NCBI GenBank assembly: GCA_003963435.1
Contig: RXJC01000457.1
Coordinates: 1-48,382 of the forward strand
Direction: 5' to 3'
Source of the DNA: Bradyrhizobiaceae bacterium
GTDB taxonomy: Bacteria; Pseudomonadota; Alphaproteobacteria; Rhizobiales; Xanthobacteraceae
Length of the DNA stretch: 48,382 nt
Shown here: piece after piece, positions 31,658-39,636 of the stretch
Layout of the letters: the number at the start of each line of letters is the position of its first letter
Position numbering within the stretch: position 1 is the stretch's first letter
Made by a program: the position numbers and the translations under genes
Notes under the pieces: generated by a model
Databases searched by the model: none
What the model saw: the letters and a program-made list of their open reading frames with translations, nothing else
What the model was told of the DNA's origin: nothing

Positions 31658-32404
31658 ATGAACACCGAAGAACTTCTTGATTACGACGATCTCGGCAACG
31701 CCCTGCGCGAAGGCCGGGCGTTGCGTCCGGCGCGGGGGTATCGCTTTCTCCTCGCGCAGGGCGATCTCAACTTCCAGTCCCGTGTGGTGAGCGATCCCGT
31801 GCCGCTCGGCCGCCAGTTGCTGGAAGCCGCGGCACTCGACCCGCGGGACGGTTACAGCCTCATCGCGATCCTGCCCTCGGGCGATTTCGAGGATGTGAGG
31901 CTCAACGAGCCGTTCGACCTGCGTGAGCGCGGCGCCGAGCGGTTCATCGCCTTCCAGACCGACCGCGACTTCAAGCTGACCCTCAACGACCACGAGCTGC
32001 TCTGGGGCAAGCCGGTCATCAGCGGCACGGTGCTCTACGGCCTCGCCAAGCCCGGCGAGGGGGAGGCCGTCTTCCTCGAGGTTCCCGGCGGTGAAGATCG
32101 CCTGATCGAGCATGGCGAGCTGATCGATCTGGTCCAGCCCGGCATCGAGCGGTTCATCACCGCGCGGCTGACGTTCGAGATCATCGTCAATTCGCGGCCG
32201 CGCACGGTGAACGCCCGCACGGTGACGTTCGAACAGATCGTCCAGCTCGCCTTCCCGGGCCAGCACGAACCCAACGTCGTCTTCTCGATGACCTATCGGC
32301 ACGCGGCGTCGACGCCGCCCGCCGGTGAGCTCGGGGTTGGCGGCTCCGTCGACGTCAAGAAGAAGGGCACGGTGTTCAATGTCACGCGCACTGTTCAGTC
32401 GTAA
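31658..32404 (+). CDS. Poly-ubiquitin-like (multiubiquitin-domain) protein
   Basis: 248 aa with three ubiquitin-like beta-grasp repeats at about 28-100, 104-170 and 172-246. Each begins with a strand such as YRFLLAQGDLNFQ, FKLTLNDHELLWG or FEIIVNSRPRTVN; the first two end in ERFIAFQ and ERFITAR. No cysteine is present. It ends FNVTRTVQS, without the usual Gly-Gly, so it needs processing or a different conjugation chemistry. In bacteria such proteins are encoded with E1/E2-like enzymes and form ubiquitin-like tagging systems, some proven antiviral. The E1-like gene overlaps its 3' end by 26 nt. Confidence 0.85.
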   Translation: MNTEELLDYDDLGNALREGRALRPARGYRFLLAQGDLNFQSRVVSDPVPLGRQLLEAAALDPRDGYSLIAILPSGDFEDVRLNEPFDLRERGAERFIAFQTDRDFKLTLNDHELLWGKPVISGTVLYGLAKPGEGEAVFLEVPGGEDRLIEHGELIDLVQPGIERFITARLTFEIIVNSRPRTVNARTVTFEQIVQLAFPGQHEPNVVFSMTYRHAASTPPAGELGVGGSVDVKKKGTVFNVTRTVQS

Positions 32405-33551
32405 TCCGGACCTCAAGCGGCTGCGGGACGAAGGCTACTTCGTCCAGCAGCAGGGCGGGTATCTCGTTATGCGCGAGGTGCCGTATGTCGATGCGCGCCG
32501 GGAGGTGCGCATCGGCACCCTCATCTCCAGCCTCACGCTGGCCGGAGATCAGACGCGCCCGCCCGACACCCATGTCATCCACTGGGACGGCGATTTCCCG
32601 TGCCACGCCGACGGCAGGCCCATCCAGGGCATCTCGCATGCGGCCGGCGCCTTCGATCTCGGCCACGGCCTGAAGGCGACGCACAGCTTCTCCAGCAAGC
32701 CAGACGGCGGCTACTCGGACTACCACCACAAGATGACGAGCTACGCGAATATCCTCGCGGGCCCGGCCGCAGTGCTGAAGTCCGGCGCGACGCCTCGCAC
32801 CTTCCGCGAACCGGAAGAGGAGGAGGACAGCGTCTTCAACTATGTCGAGACCGCCTCCGACCGTGTCGGGATCGGCGTCCTGACCGAGCGACTCGTCAAC
32901 GAGCGGGTCGCCATCATCGGCGTCGGGGGGACCGGCGGCTACATCCTGGATTTCGTCGCCAAGACGCCTGTCCGGGAAATCCGGCTGTTCGACAGCGACG
33001 AGTTCCTGACCCATAACGCGTTTCGCGCGCCGGGCGCTCCGAGCCTGGAGGAATTGCGGGAAGCGCCCAAGAAGGTCGAATACCTGAAGCGCATCTACAG
33101 CCGGATGCACCGGAACATCGTGGCGCACGATGTCGCGCTCGGCGTCGACAACATTCACCTTCTCGACGGCGTCACCTTCGCGTTCCTGTCCCTCGATGCG
33201 GGTGACGCTAAGCGGCTGATCGTAGAGAAGCTCGAGGCGATCGGCGCCGCGTTCGTCGATGTTGGCATGGGGCTCGAGCTCGACGAGGGGTCGCTGGGCG
33301 GCATCCTGCGCGTCACCGCCAGTACGCCGGAGAAGCGCGATCACGCGCGGCAGCGCATTTCCTTCGTCGGCGGCGGCGCCAAGGACATCTACGCCTCCAA
33401 CATCCAGGTCGCGGATCTCAACGCCCTGAATGCTGTCCTCGCGGTCGTCAAGTGGAAGAAGATTCGCGGCTTCTACCGCGACCTCGAGCGCGAGCATCAC
33501 TGCACCTACACCACCGACGGCAACATGCTGATCAACGGGGATCTCGCGTGA
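32379..33551 (+). CDS. ThiF/E1-like adenylyltransferase with N-terminal DUF6791-type domain
   Basis: 390 aa from the ATG at 32379 (MSRALFSRNPDLKRLRDEGY). The C-terminal half is a ThiF/E1 adenylation domain: IIGVGGTGGYI (179-189) for ATP binding and LFDSDEF (203-209). The first 150 residues form an extra domain found in this family (HVIHWDGDFPCHADGRPIQG). The protein has only two cysteines: C75 in the N-terminal domain and C375 in EREHHCTYTTDGN. There is thus no obvious canonical E1 thioester Cys; C75 may act as an E2-like acceptor. It should activate the poly-Ubl protein. Confidence 0.85.
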   Translation: MSRALFSRNPDLKRLRDEGYFVQQQGGYLVMREVPYVDARREVRIGTLISSLTLAGDQTRPPDTHVIHWDGDFPCHADGRPIQGISHAAGAFDLGHGLKATHSFSSKPDGGYSDYHHKMTSYANILAGPAAVLKSGATPRTFREPEEEEDSVFNYVETASDRVGIGVLTERLVNERVAIIGVGGTGGYILDFVAKTPVREIRLFDSDEFLTHNAFRAPGAPSLEELREAPKKVEYLKRIYSRMHRNIVAHDVALGVDNIHLLDGVTFAFLSLDAGDAKRLIVEKLEAIGAAFVDVGMGLELDEGSLGGILRVTASTPEKRDHARQRISFVGGGAKDIYASNIQVADLNALNAVLAVVKWKKIRGFYRDLEREHHCTYTTDGNMLINGDLA

Positions 33552-33988
33552 TACGGCACAAGCGACTCGAACATCGTTTCGTCGAACACATCCCTGAGCG
33601 CCTTGAGGCAGGCATTCTCTATGTTTCGATGGAATATGCCACATCAGCCCACAGCTGCTGCTGCGGTTGCGGCGAGGAGGTCGTCGCCCCCTTCACGCCG
33701 ACGGACTGGAAGATGACGTTCGATGGCGAGACCGTCTCCCTTCGGCCGTCGATCGGCAATTGGACGCTGAAATGCCGGTCACACTATGTGATCGACCGCA
33801 GCAAGGTGATCGAGGCCGGCCCCTGGAGTGACGAGCAGGTCGAAGCCGAGCGTCGTCGTGACCGCGCTGCCAAAGCGCGCTTCTACGGGCAGACGCCAGC
33901 GATCGAACTTGCCGTTCAGCCCGCTCCCGTCAAGGCGGCTCCCGGCTTCTGGCGCCGCGCCTGGCGTTGGCTATCTGGCAGATCGTGA
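33548..33988 (+). CDS. DUF6527 zinc-binding protein
   Basis: 146 aa from a GTG at 33548 that overlaps the E1 stop by 4 nt. Metal-binding signature: H35, C37-C38-C39-G-C41 (SCCCGCGEEV) and C76-x2-H79 (KCRSHY), a compact zinc site. The C-terminal end FWRRAWRWLSGRS is amphipathic and could bind membrane or a partner. DUF6527 proteins occur beside multiubiquitin/ThiF genes, where they could act as substrate adaptor or E3-like factor; not proven. A hairpin follows the gene at 33995-34019. Confidence 0.82.
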   Translation: MIRHKRLEHRFVEHIPERLEAGILYVSMEYATSAHSCCCGCGEEVVAPFTPTDWKMTFDGETVSLRPSIGNWTLKCRSHYVIDRSKVIEAGPWSDEQVEAERRRDRAAKARFYGQTPAIELAVQPAPVKAAPGFWRRAWRWLSGRS

Positions 33989-33994
33989 CGATAG

Positions 33995-34019
33995 GCCCGA
34001 CGGCAGGTTGCCGTCGGGC
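33995..34019 (+). terminator. Terminator-like hairpin after the Ubl module
   Basis: Perfect 11-bp stem GCCCGACGGCA (33995-34005)/TGCCGTCGGGC (34009-34019) with a 3-nt loop, 6 nt downstream of the DUF6527 stop. No U tract follows, so termination strength is uncertain. Confidence 0.6.
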
Positions 34020-34265
34020 TATCCCGCTTCGGAACGCAGCGCAGCCCTAAGAGACAAATCAAGAACATCTATCAGGAGCTTACACGGTCTTCGCCGAAAT
34101 CCTTGTGCAAGGAATGACCGACACACCATATATTGATGTTAGGCATGGGGCGATCTCCTAGCACGTGCGCGTCTCCACTCATGGTGGTGGGGACGTGGGC
34201 GAGCTTCTTGCGACCTCCTCCGGTGCCTGGCGAGGACAGATAGGCATCGAGAAGGAGCGTGGAGA

Positions 34266-34502
34266 ATGGATGCTACCGAATTCAAGCCCGGCGATCTTGT
34301 GCGGGTGAAGTCAGGCGGGCCGATCATGACGGTCGAGCAGGTCGGGAAGACGGCCATGCTGGAGGAGGATGCCGTCTGGTGTGTCTGGTTCGAGAAGGTG
34401 GGCAACAAGCAGGTCGCGCGGAAAGACACGTTCGCGCCGGTCGTGCTGGAGAAGGCTGAGAAGCCACGAGCCGCGTTCTCCGTCGGCGTCGTTCGGGCGT
34501 AG
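34266..34502 (+). CDS. DUF2158 family small protein
   Basis: 78 aa; the ATG at 34266 has GGAG 5 nt upstream, while the overlapping frame starting at 34259 is off-frame. SH3-like DUF2158/YodC fold: FKPGDLVRVKSGGPIMTVEQVG, then VWCVWFEKVGNKQVARKDTFAP. These small proteins are widespread and of unknown function. It lies 277 bp after the Ubl module and 11 bp before the caspase-helicase gene, so it probably forms a two-gene unit with the latter. Confidence 0.82.
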   Translation: MDATEFKPGDLVRVKSGGPIMTVEQVGKTAMLEEDAVWCVWFEKVGNKQVARKDTFAPVVLEKAEKPRAAFSVGVVRA

Positions 34503-34513
34503 CGTGGTGCCTC

Positions 34514-37500
34514 ATGCCGTTTCGCGGCCTGTTCATCGGCATCGACCGTTATAGCTCGACCGGCATTGATGAGCTGACCTGCGCGCGTCGCGACGCGACG
34601 GCGCTGGAGGCACTGTTCTTCGACACGCTGGGCGGCAGCACAGTCTTGCTGGCAGATGCGGAGGCCACGCGGCAGCGGATTGAGGACGCATTTGCCGACC
34701 TGGCCGGCTGCGGCCCCGAGGATACGGTGGTGATCGCGTTCTCCGGCCATGGGTCGGAGACACATGAGCTCGTCACCCACGACGCGAATCCAGATGATCT
34801 CGCCGGCTCCGCGATCCCGCTCGAGCTGTTGCAGGAATGGTTCTCGCGGATACCGGCAAAGCGCCTGATCCTGTTCCTCGACTGTTGTTTTTCCGGCGGC
34901 ATTGGGGCGAAGGTTCTGCACGTCGATGCGAAGCCGCGCAGCCTTTTGTCCGCCGAAGCGCGCCTGGCTCAGCTTGGCGGCGCTGGTCGGATCATCTTCA
35001 CCGCCTCCGCGGCGACCGAGCCCGCCTATGAGCACCGCCGGTTCGGGCACGGCTTTCTGACCCACTTTCTGCTTGAGGCGCTATGTGGCGCCGAGGAAGT
35101 CGTGAGCGGCGGCAAGCTCTCGCTCTACCGCCTCCTCGAGCATGTCACGAGCCGCGTCCGGGCGGCCGCGCTGCAGGGCGGCAAAGAGCAGAACCCGACC
35201 ATGCGCGGGAGCATCGACGGCGATGTCGCGTGGCCCGTGTTCGTGCCGGGCGCTAAGTATCGGGCGGCCTTCCCGGCGCGTCTGCCTGCCAAGGTGACGT
35301 CCGATCTTGCCAGCCTCTCGTCGGCCGGTTTCCCCGACGCGCTTGTCACCGCCTGGGCTGGAGCGATCCCGTCCTTGAATGCGCTTCAGATCTCCGCCAT
35401 CACCGACTTCGGCGTGCTGGACGGCGAGAACCTGGTGGTGTCGGCCCCGACATCCTCGGGCAAGACGATGGTGGGCGAGCTCGCGGCGCTCCGGAACGTG
35501 CTGGATCGCAAACGGGCTTTGTTTCTGCTGCCGCTTAAGGCCCTTGTGGCAGACAAGCGGCGGCACTTCGAGAGCGTCTATGGCGGTTTCGGGGTCCGCA
35601 CGGTGGAAGCGACGGGCGAGACGGACGACATCGCGCCTCTGCTGCGGGGCCAATACGATGTCGGTCTCCTGACCTATGAGAAGTTCGCCGCGATCGCGCT
35701 GACATTCCCTCATGTGCTGGCGCAGGTCGGCGCGATCGTGATCGACGAAGCGCAGATGATCGCCGACCGTGGCCGCGGCGCGAATCTGGAGTTCATTTTG
35801 ACGCTCATCCGGATGCGCCGGCGTGAGGGGATCGAGCCCCAACTGATCGCGCTTTCGGCTGTGATCGGGGACACGAACGGCCTTGAGCAATGGCTCGGCG
35901 CGCGGCTCTTGCGGCGCACGGAGCGGCCCGTTCCGCTTGAGGAGGGCTTGTTGCTCGGCACCGGGCATTTCCGCTTTCTTGACCCGGAGAATGGCAATGA
36001 GCAGGTTGAGGGGCCGCTCGTTCGGCGTCTTGTCGGCGGCAAAGGATCCAGCCAGGATTGGATCATCCCGCTGGTGCGCAAGCTTGTGGCCGAAGGCCAG
36101 CAGGTGATCGTGTTTCGCGAAACCAAGGGCGAAGCCCGCGGCTGCGCCAACTATCTCGCAGAGTCGCTCGGATTGCCTCCGGCTGCCGAGGCGCTGACGC
36201 AGATGCCCGGCGGCGATCCCTCGCAGGCCAGCGCCGACTTGCGGAGCGCGCTGGGGCGCGGCGTCGCTTTCCACAACTCGGATCTCGACCGCGAAGAGCG
36301 GCGCGTCATCGAGGAAGAATTTCGCCGTAGCGGCTCGGGCCTGCGCGTCATCGCAGCCACGACGACGCTGGCGATGGGCGTGAACACGCCCGCGTCATCG
36401 GTCATCATCGCCGGCTTGAATCATCCCGGCGACGAGCCCTATTCGGTAGCCGAATACAAGAACCTAGTCGGTCGCGCGGGAAGGCTTGGCTTCGCCGAGA
36501 AGGGAGCTTCGTATCTGCTGGCGCTCGATCCGCGCGCCGAGCATGATCTGTGGTCGCGATACGTGACCGCGGAGCCGGAAGACTTGGTGTCCCGCTTCCT
36601 CGACGGTACAACCGACCCACGCTCCCTGATTATCCGCGTCCTAGTCGCGGCACAACGAGCGGCCGGCGAAGGCGTGCCGAGCGAGGAGATTGTCGAATTT
36701 CTGGAATCGAGCTTCGGCGCGTTCCAAGCCCGGCGCGCCCATAGCGCGTGGCAGTGGAGCCGGCCGGATCTGCTTTCGGCCCTAGCGGATTTGGAACGCC
36801 ACGGCCTGGTGCAGAAGAACGCTACAGGCGCGTATGAATTGACCAAGCTGGGCCGTCTCGCTGGCGAAAGCGCGGCAGAGGTCGGGTCCATCGTCGCGCT
36901 CGTAGATTGCCTCGGCTCGCTTCAGCCCCAAGAAATCAGCGATCCCGTCCTGATTGCCGCAGCTCAAACGACGGTCGAGGTCGATCAACTCCTTTTTCCG
37001 ATCAACCGAAAAAGCACGCAGAAAGAGCCTCAGCTATGGCCCAACGAGCTGCAGAGGCAGAATGTGCCGTGGCACGTCCTGAACGCGCTTCAGCGCGGGA
37101 CAACAGAAGATCATCAGGCGACCCTGCGTGCGAAGAAGGCGGTCGCTTGTCTTTTGTTCGTGTCCGGTCGTGCCATGAGCGAGATCGAGCGCGTGCTGAC
37201 GCAGTTCGGTGGTGCGTTTGGCGGCGCCGCCGGCCCCATACGCGCGGTCGCAGCGCGGACTTGCGATCTGATGCCGGTCGCGGCTCGCGTCGCCGAGATC
37301 CTGCACCCCACGCTCGATCTCGGTGACCGTGTGAGACGTCTGGCGATCCGGTTGACATATGGCGTGCCCAGCGCCGCCGTCGACCTCGCCCAATTCGCTG
37401 GAGCCGATTTGCTGCGGGGCGACTATTGCCGCTTGGCCGCCGCGCAGCTCTGTGAGCCCGAACAGATCGACGCCGCAACTGATGACCAAATTCTGGCATG

Positions 37501-37618
37501 CGTGGACAAGGACAGGCGCAAGCTTGCACTTGTCCGCGATGCGGCGAAGCGCGTTGCCAAGCGTCGGGCCGAAGCGGTGGCGCCTTCCGCCCCGATCCTT
37601 GAAGTATATGTGCCCTAA
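34514..37618 (+). CDS. Caspase-like peptidase fused to Ski2-type helicase
   Basis: 1034 aa. Residues 1-245: C14 caspase/metacaspase fold (FRGLFIGIDRYSSTGIDELTCA) with the catalytic dyad His79 in AFSGHGSE and Cys125 in LDCCFSGG. From about 280: Ski2-like SF2 helicase with APTSSGKT (311-318), DEAQ (411-414), SAV motif III near 448, AMGVNTPAS and the motif VI LVGRAGRLG. After these come a winged-helix region (PDLLSALADLERHGLV) and a helical C-terminus. Both active sites look intact. A nucleic-acid-gated protease acting in antiviral defence is the natural hypothesis; no function is shown by sequence alone. Confidence 0.9.
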   Translation: MPFRGLFIGIDRYSSTGIDELTCARRDATALEALFFDTLGGSTVLLADAEATRQRIEDAFADLAGCGPEDTVVIAFSGHGSETHELVTHDANPDDLAGSAIPLELLQEWFSRIPAKRLILFLDCCFSGGIGAKVLHVDAKPRSLLSAEARLAQLGGAGRIIFTASAATEPAYEHRRFGHGFLTHFLLEALCGAEEVVSGGKLSLYRLLEHVTSRVRAAALQGGKEQNPTMRGSIDGDVAWPVFVPGAKYRAAFPARLPAKVTSDLASLSSAGFPDALVTAWAGAIPSLNALQISAITDFGVLDGENLVVSAPTSSGKTMVGELAALRNVLDRKRALFLLPLKALVADKRRHFESVYGGFGVRTVEATGETDDIAPLLRGQYDVGLLTYEKFAAIALTFPHVLAQVGAIVIDEAQMIADRGRGANLEFILTLIRMRRREGIEPQLIALSAVIGDTNGLEQWLGARLLRRTERPVPLEEGLLLGTGHFRFLDPENGNEQVEGPLVRRLVGGKGSSQDWIIPLVRKLVAEGQQVIVFRETKGEARGCANYLAESLGLPPAAEALTQMPGGDPSQASADLRSALGRGVAFHNSDLDREERRVIEEEFRRSGSGLRVIAATTTLAMGVNTPASSVIIAGLNHPGDEPYSVAEYKNLVGRAGRLGFAEKGASYLLALDPRAEHDLWSRYVTAEPEDLVSRFLDGTTDPRSLIIRVLVAAQRAAGEGVPSEEIVEFLESSFGAFQARRAHSAWQWSRPDLLSALADLERHGLVQKNATGAYELTKLGRLAGESAAEVGSIVALVDCLGSLQPQEISDPVLIAAAQTTVEVDQLLFPINRKSTQKEPQLWPNELQRQNVPWHVLNALQRGTTEDHQATLRAKKAVACLLFVSGRAMSEIERVLTQFGGAFGGAAGPIRAVAARTCDLMPVAARVAEILHPTLDLGDRVRRLAIRLTYGVPSAAVDLAQFAGADLLRGDYCRLAAAQLCEPEQIDAATDDQILACVDKDRRKLALVRDAAKRVAKRRAEAVAPSAPILEVYVP

Positions 37619-37924
37619 ATTGCGCGCAACGGGGGCGTGAGGCGATTGCGTCAGATGCCCCCTCTGCGAGACGTTCCTGCCTCAGAAAGTCTCCAATGCT
37701 GGCGGAGCCAATGCGGCAGCGGGCGATCAAGCGGTCGAACGAGACAACGCGCCGCTACGGCTGCGCTCGGTGTGCAGGAGTGTCAGGATGGTCTGCCGGT
37801 TCGGAGCAAATGACCTGGTCGCCGATGGCGCCAAACCGAAGATCGTCGATTTCTTCAAAAAGCTTTTTCGACTGCATCGTGGGCGGCGATGAATTGCTCG
37901 CCGACCAGTGGCTGATCGCAAGCC
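37619..37924. other. 306-bp non-coding gap between cargo and integrase
   Basis: Convergent gap between the caspase-helicase stop and the integrase stop. The short frames on both strands have no recognisable domain or ribosome-binding site. It may contain decayed sequence from an earlier insertion; nothing specific was identified. Confidence 0.5.
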
Positions 37925-39286
37925 TCAAGCTGCCAAGCGACGCTCCTCGTCCTCGGCTTCGTTCCCCGGCTCTCCAACCGCTTTGGTCAGGAAGAGGTCA
38001 AGCGCAGCTCGACGAGAATCACGATCCAATGCGTAGGCCGTCTGTTTGAATTCGATCCCCTCGAGTAGCCCTTGGATGTAACCGGAGATCGTGTCGGCGG
38101 CCATGATGAGCGCAGTGTCGAGCGTGTGAATGTATTTGCTCGTCACCGAGCCCTTGGAGTGGCCGACGAGCGCCGCGATGGTCACCTCGGTGAAACCGAG
38201 ATCGTTGGCGATGCTGGCAAAGCTGTGACGCAGGACATGCGGGGTGACGCCGGCGAGCGGACTGTCGCTGAAAATCTGTTCCCAATGGTTCGGGAAGCTG
38301 CCGAACGCATGGTCCTCGCCCTGACCTGGGAAGACATAGGTGCCCGCTGCGGTCTTGCGCCGTTCCTCCAGATACTCGACGACGGGCAATCCGATTGGAC
38401 GAATGGACTCACCTTCCTTGCTGTCCACCAGGCGCATGCAGCTCGCGTCGGTGTCAGCTTCGATCCACATTAGCGAGATCATTTCCGAGCGGCGGCAGCC
38501 GGTGAGCGCGATCTGCCGGATGATGTCCACGGTCATGGCGTATTTTTCGTTCGCCGCGGCATCGCGAAGCATTTGCCCGAGGGTGCGATACTCCGCCTCG
38601 GTCAGCCTACGATTCCGAACATTGTCCTTGGGCTTCTTGATGCCGTGCGCCGGATTGACCTCTATAATCCCAGCATCGACAGCGTAGGTGAGGATTCCGC
38701 CCAATAGGCCGACGGTGCGCGTGGCGGTGCCCGCGCCACCACGAACAATGGCCTTTCCTCGCAGCTTTTTCGTCTTGACGGCGACGCGCGTCTTGCCGGC
38801 CATGATGTCCTTCAAGACCTTGTTGATGTCGGCCTTGGTGAGATCCTTGACCCGGCGCGCGCCGATCAGCGGGATGATGTGCCGCTCGATACGGCCAGTG
38901 TCGGTGACGATGGTGGTGGGCTTTTTCGGTCGCCCGCCCTTACCCAGAATGAGGCCCGCGTTCAGATCAGCGGTATAGAGGGCGCAAAGCTCCTTGACCG
39001 TGATGGCCTTGTGATCGAGCTGACGTTCTTCGGAAGGGTTGTCGCCGCGCGCGACGCGCCCGAGTTGGACCTTCGCTTCTTGCCGGGCTGTCTCCGGCGT
39101 CCACACGCCATGCAGGCCGATGGTGTAGCGTCGCGTGCGTCCAACAGCGCGATATTGGATGAGGTAGCTGCGCTTGCCGGAGGCGAACACGCGGAGGCCG
39201 AAACCGGGCAGTTCGTCGTCCCAGATAAAATAGTCCTTCTCGCGAACATCGGCAGCGTCCACGATCCGCTTGGTCAGCTTTGCCAT
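37925..39286 (-). CDS. int: Tyrosine recombinase (P4-type ICE integrase)
   Basis: 453-aa site-specific integrase. The N-terminal arm-binding region is DUF4102-like (WDDELPGFGLRVFASGKRSYLIQY); a core-binding domain spans about 95-200; the catalytic domain shows the Arg in IALTGCRRSEMISLMW, HVLRHSFASIAND and GHSKGSVTSKYIHTL with the nucleophilic Tyr. The 40-residue C-terminal extension is charged. It is transcribed leftward, away from the junction, with its start 185 bp from the tRNA-derived repeat. It should integrate the element at tRNA-Arg and, with the excisionase candidate at 7289-7570, excise it. Confidence 0.95.
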   Translation of the reverse strand: MAKLTKRIVDAADVREKDYFIWDDELPGFGLRVFASGKRSYLIQYRAVGRTRRYTIGLHGVWTPETARQEAKVQLGRVARGDNPSEERQLDHKAITVKELCALYTADLNAGLILGKGGRPKKPTTIVTDTGRIERHIIPLIGARRVKDLTKADINKVLKDIMAGKTRVAVKTKKLRGKAIVRGGAGTATRTVGLLGGILTYAVDAGIIEVNPAHGIKKPKDNVRNRRLTEAEYRTLGQMLRDAAANEKYAMTVDIIRQIALTGCRRSEMISLMWIEADTDASCMRLVDSKEGESIRPIGLPVVEYLEERRKTAAGTYVFPGQGEDHAFGSFPNHWEQIFSDSPLAGVTPHVLRHSFASIANDLGFTEVTIAALVGHSKGSVTSKYIHTLDTALIMAADTISGYIQGLLEGIEFKQTAYALDRDSRRAALDLFLTKAVGEPGNEAEDEERRLAA

Positions 39287-39314
39287 GAGGTGTTCCCCTC
39301 GCTAGTGAGGGGCT

Positions 39315-39328
39315 GCTTCCGCGGAAGC
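39315..39328. promoter_or_regulatory. Perfect 14-bp palindrome upstream of int
   Basis: GCTTCCGCGGAAGC is a perfect palindrome 28 bp before the integrase start, and the half GGAAGC is repeated a few bases on (39334-39339). It could be an arm-type integrase site or a repressor operator controlling int. Confidence 0.5.
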
Positions 39329-39470
39329 ACCACGGAAGCAACCGGATGGATATCGGAGCGAAATTCTGGATAGACAGTTCGGCGCGGAAATACGAATTGT
39401 CTAGTATCTTCAGTTACATATCGCATTGTAGCGTGCCCTGTCGTGCATTTAGGATAGGCAGGCTAAATTG

Positions 39471-39515
39471 CTCCGAAGGCAAAGGTCACACGTTCGAATC
39501 GTGTCGGGTGCGCCA
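39471..39515 (+). repeat. attR: attR: 3' fragment of tRNA-Arg (CCG)
   Basis: The 45 nt form the 3' part of a tRNA: anticodon loop CTCCGAA (anticodon CCG), GGCAA stem, variable AGGTC, T-arm ACACG-TTCGAAT-CGTGT, acceptor CGGGTGC, G and CCA. The 5' half is absent; upstream sequence does not pair. This is the displaced end of the target tRNA, so the element was inserted into a plus-strand tRNA-Arg whose intact copy must lie at the other end, left of this window. Confidence 0.85.
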
Positions 39516-39636
39516 TTCTGTCCCCCGTGCCGAATAAAGCTGCGAACTGTTCAATCGGGAATTTTGACAAATACAGTGGCCGTTTGCACGTGCATGTGCC
39601 GTAACGCGGCTCCGGCAGCGGTCTGCGCAATCTGCT

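Noticed and set aside
37619..37924. Remnant transposase or small gene before the integrase
   Set aside because: Several short frames exist, but none has a ribosome-binding site, family motif or consistent codon pattern.
39421..39515. Complete tRNA gene at the ICE junction
   Set aside because: The sequence before 39471 cannot form the acceptor 5' strand or D-arm; only the 3' part of the tRNA is present.
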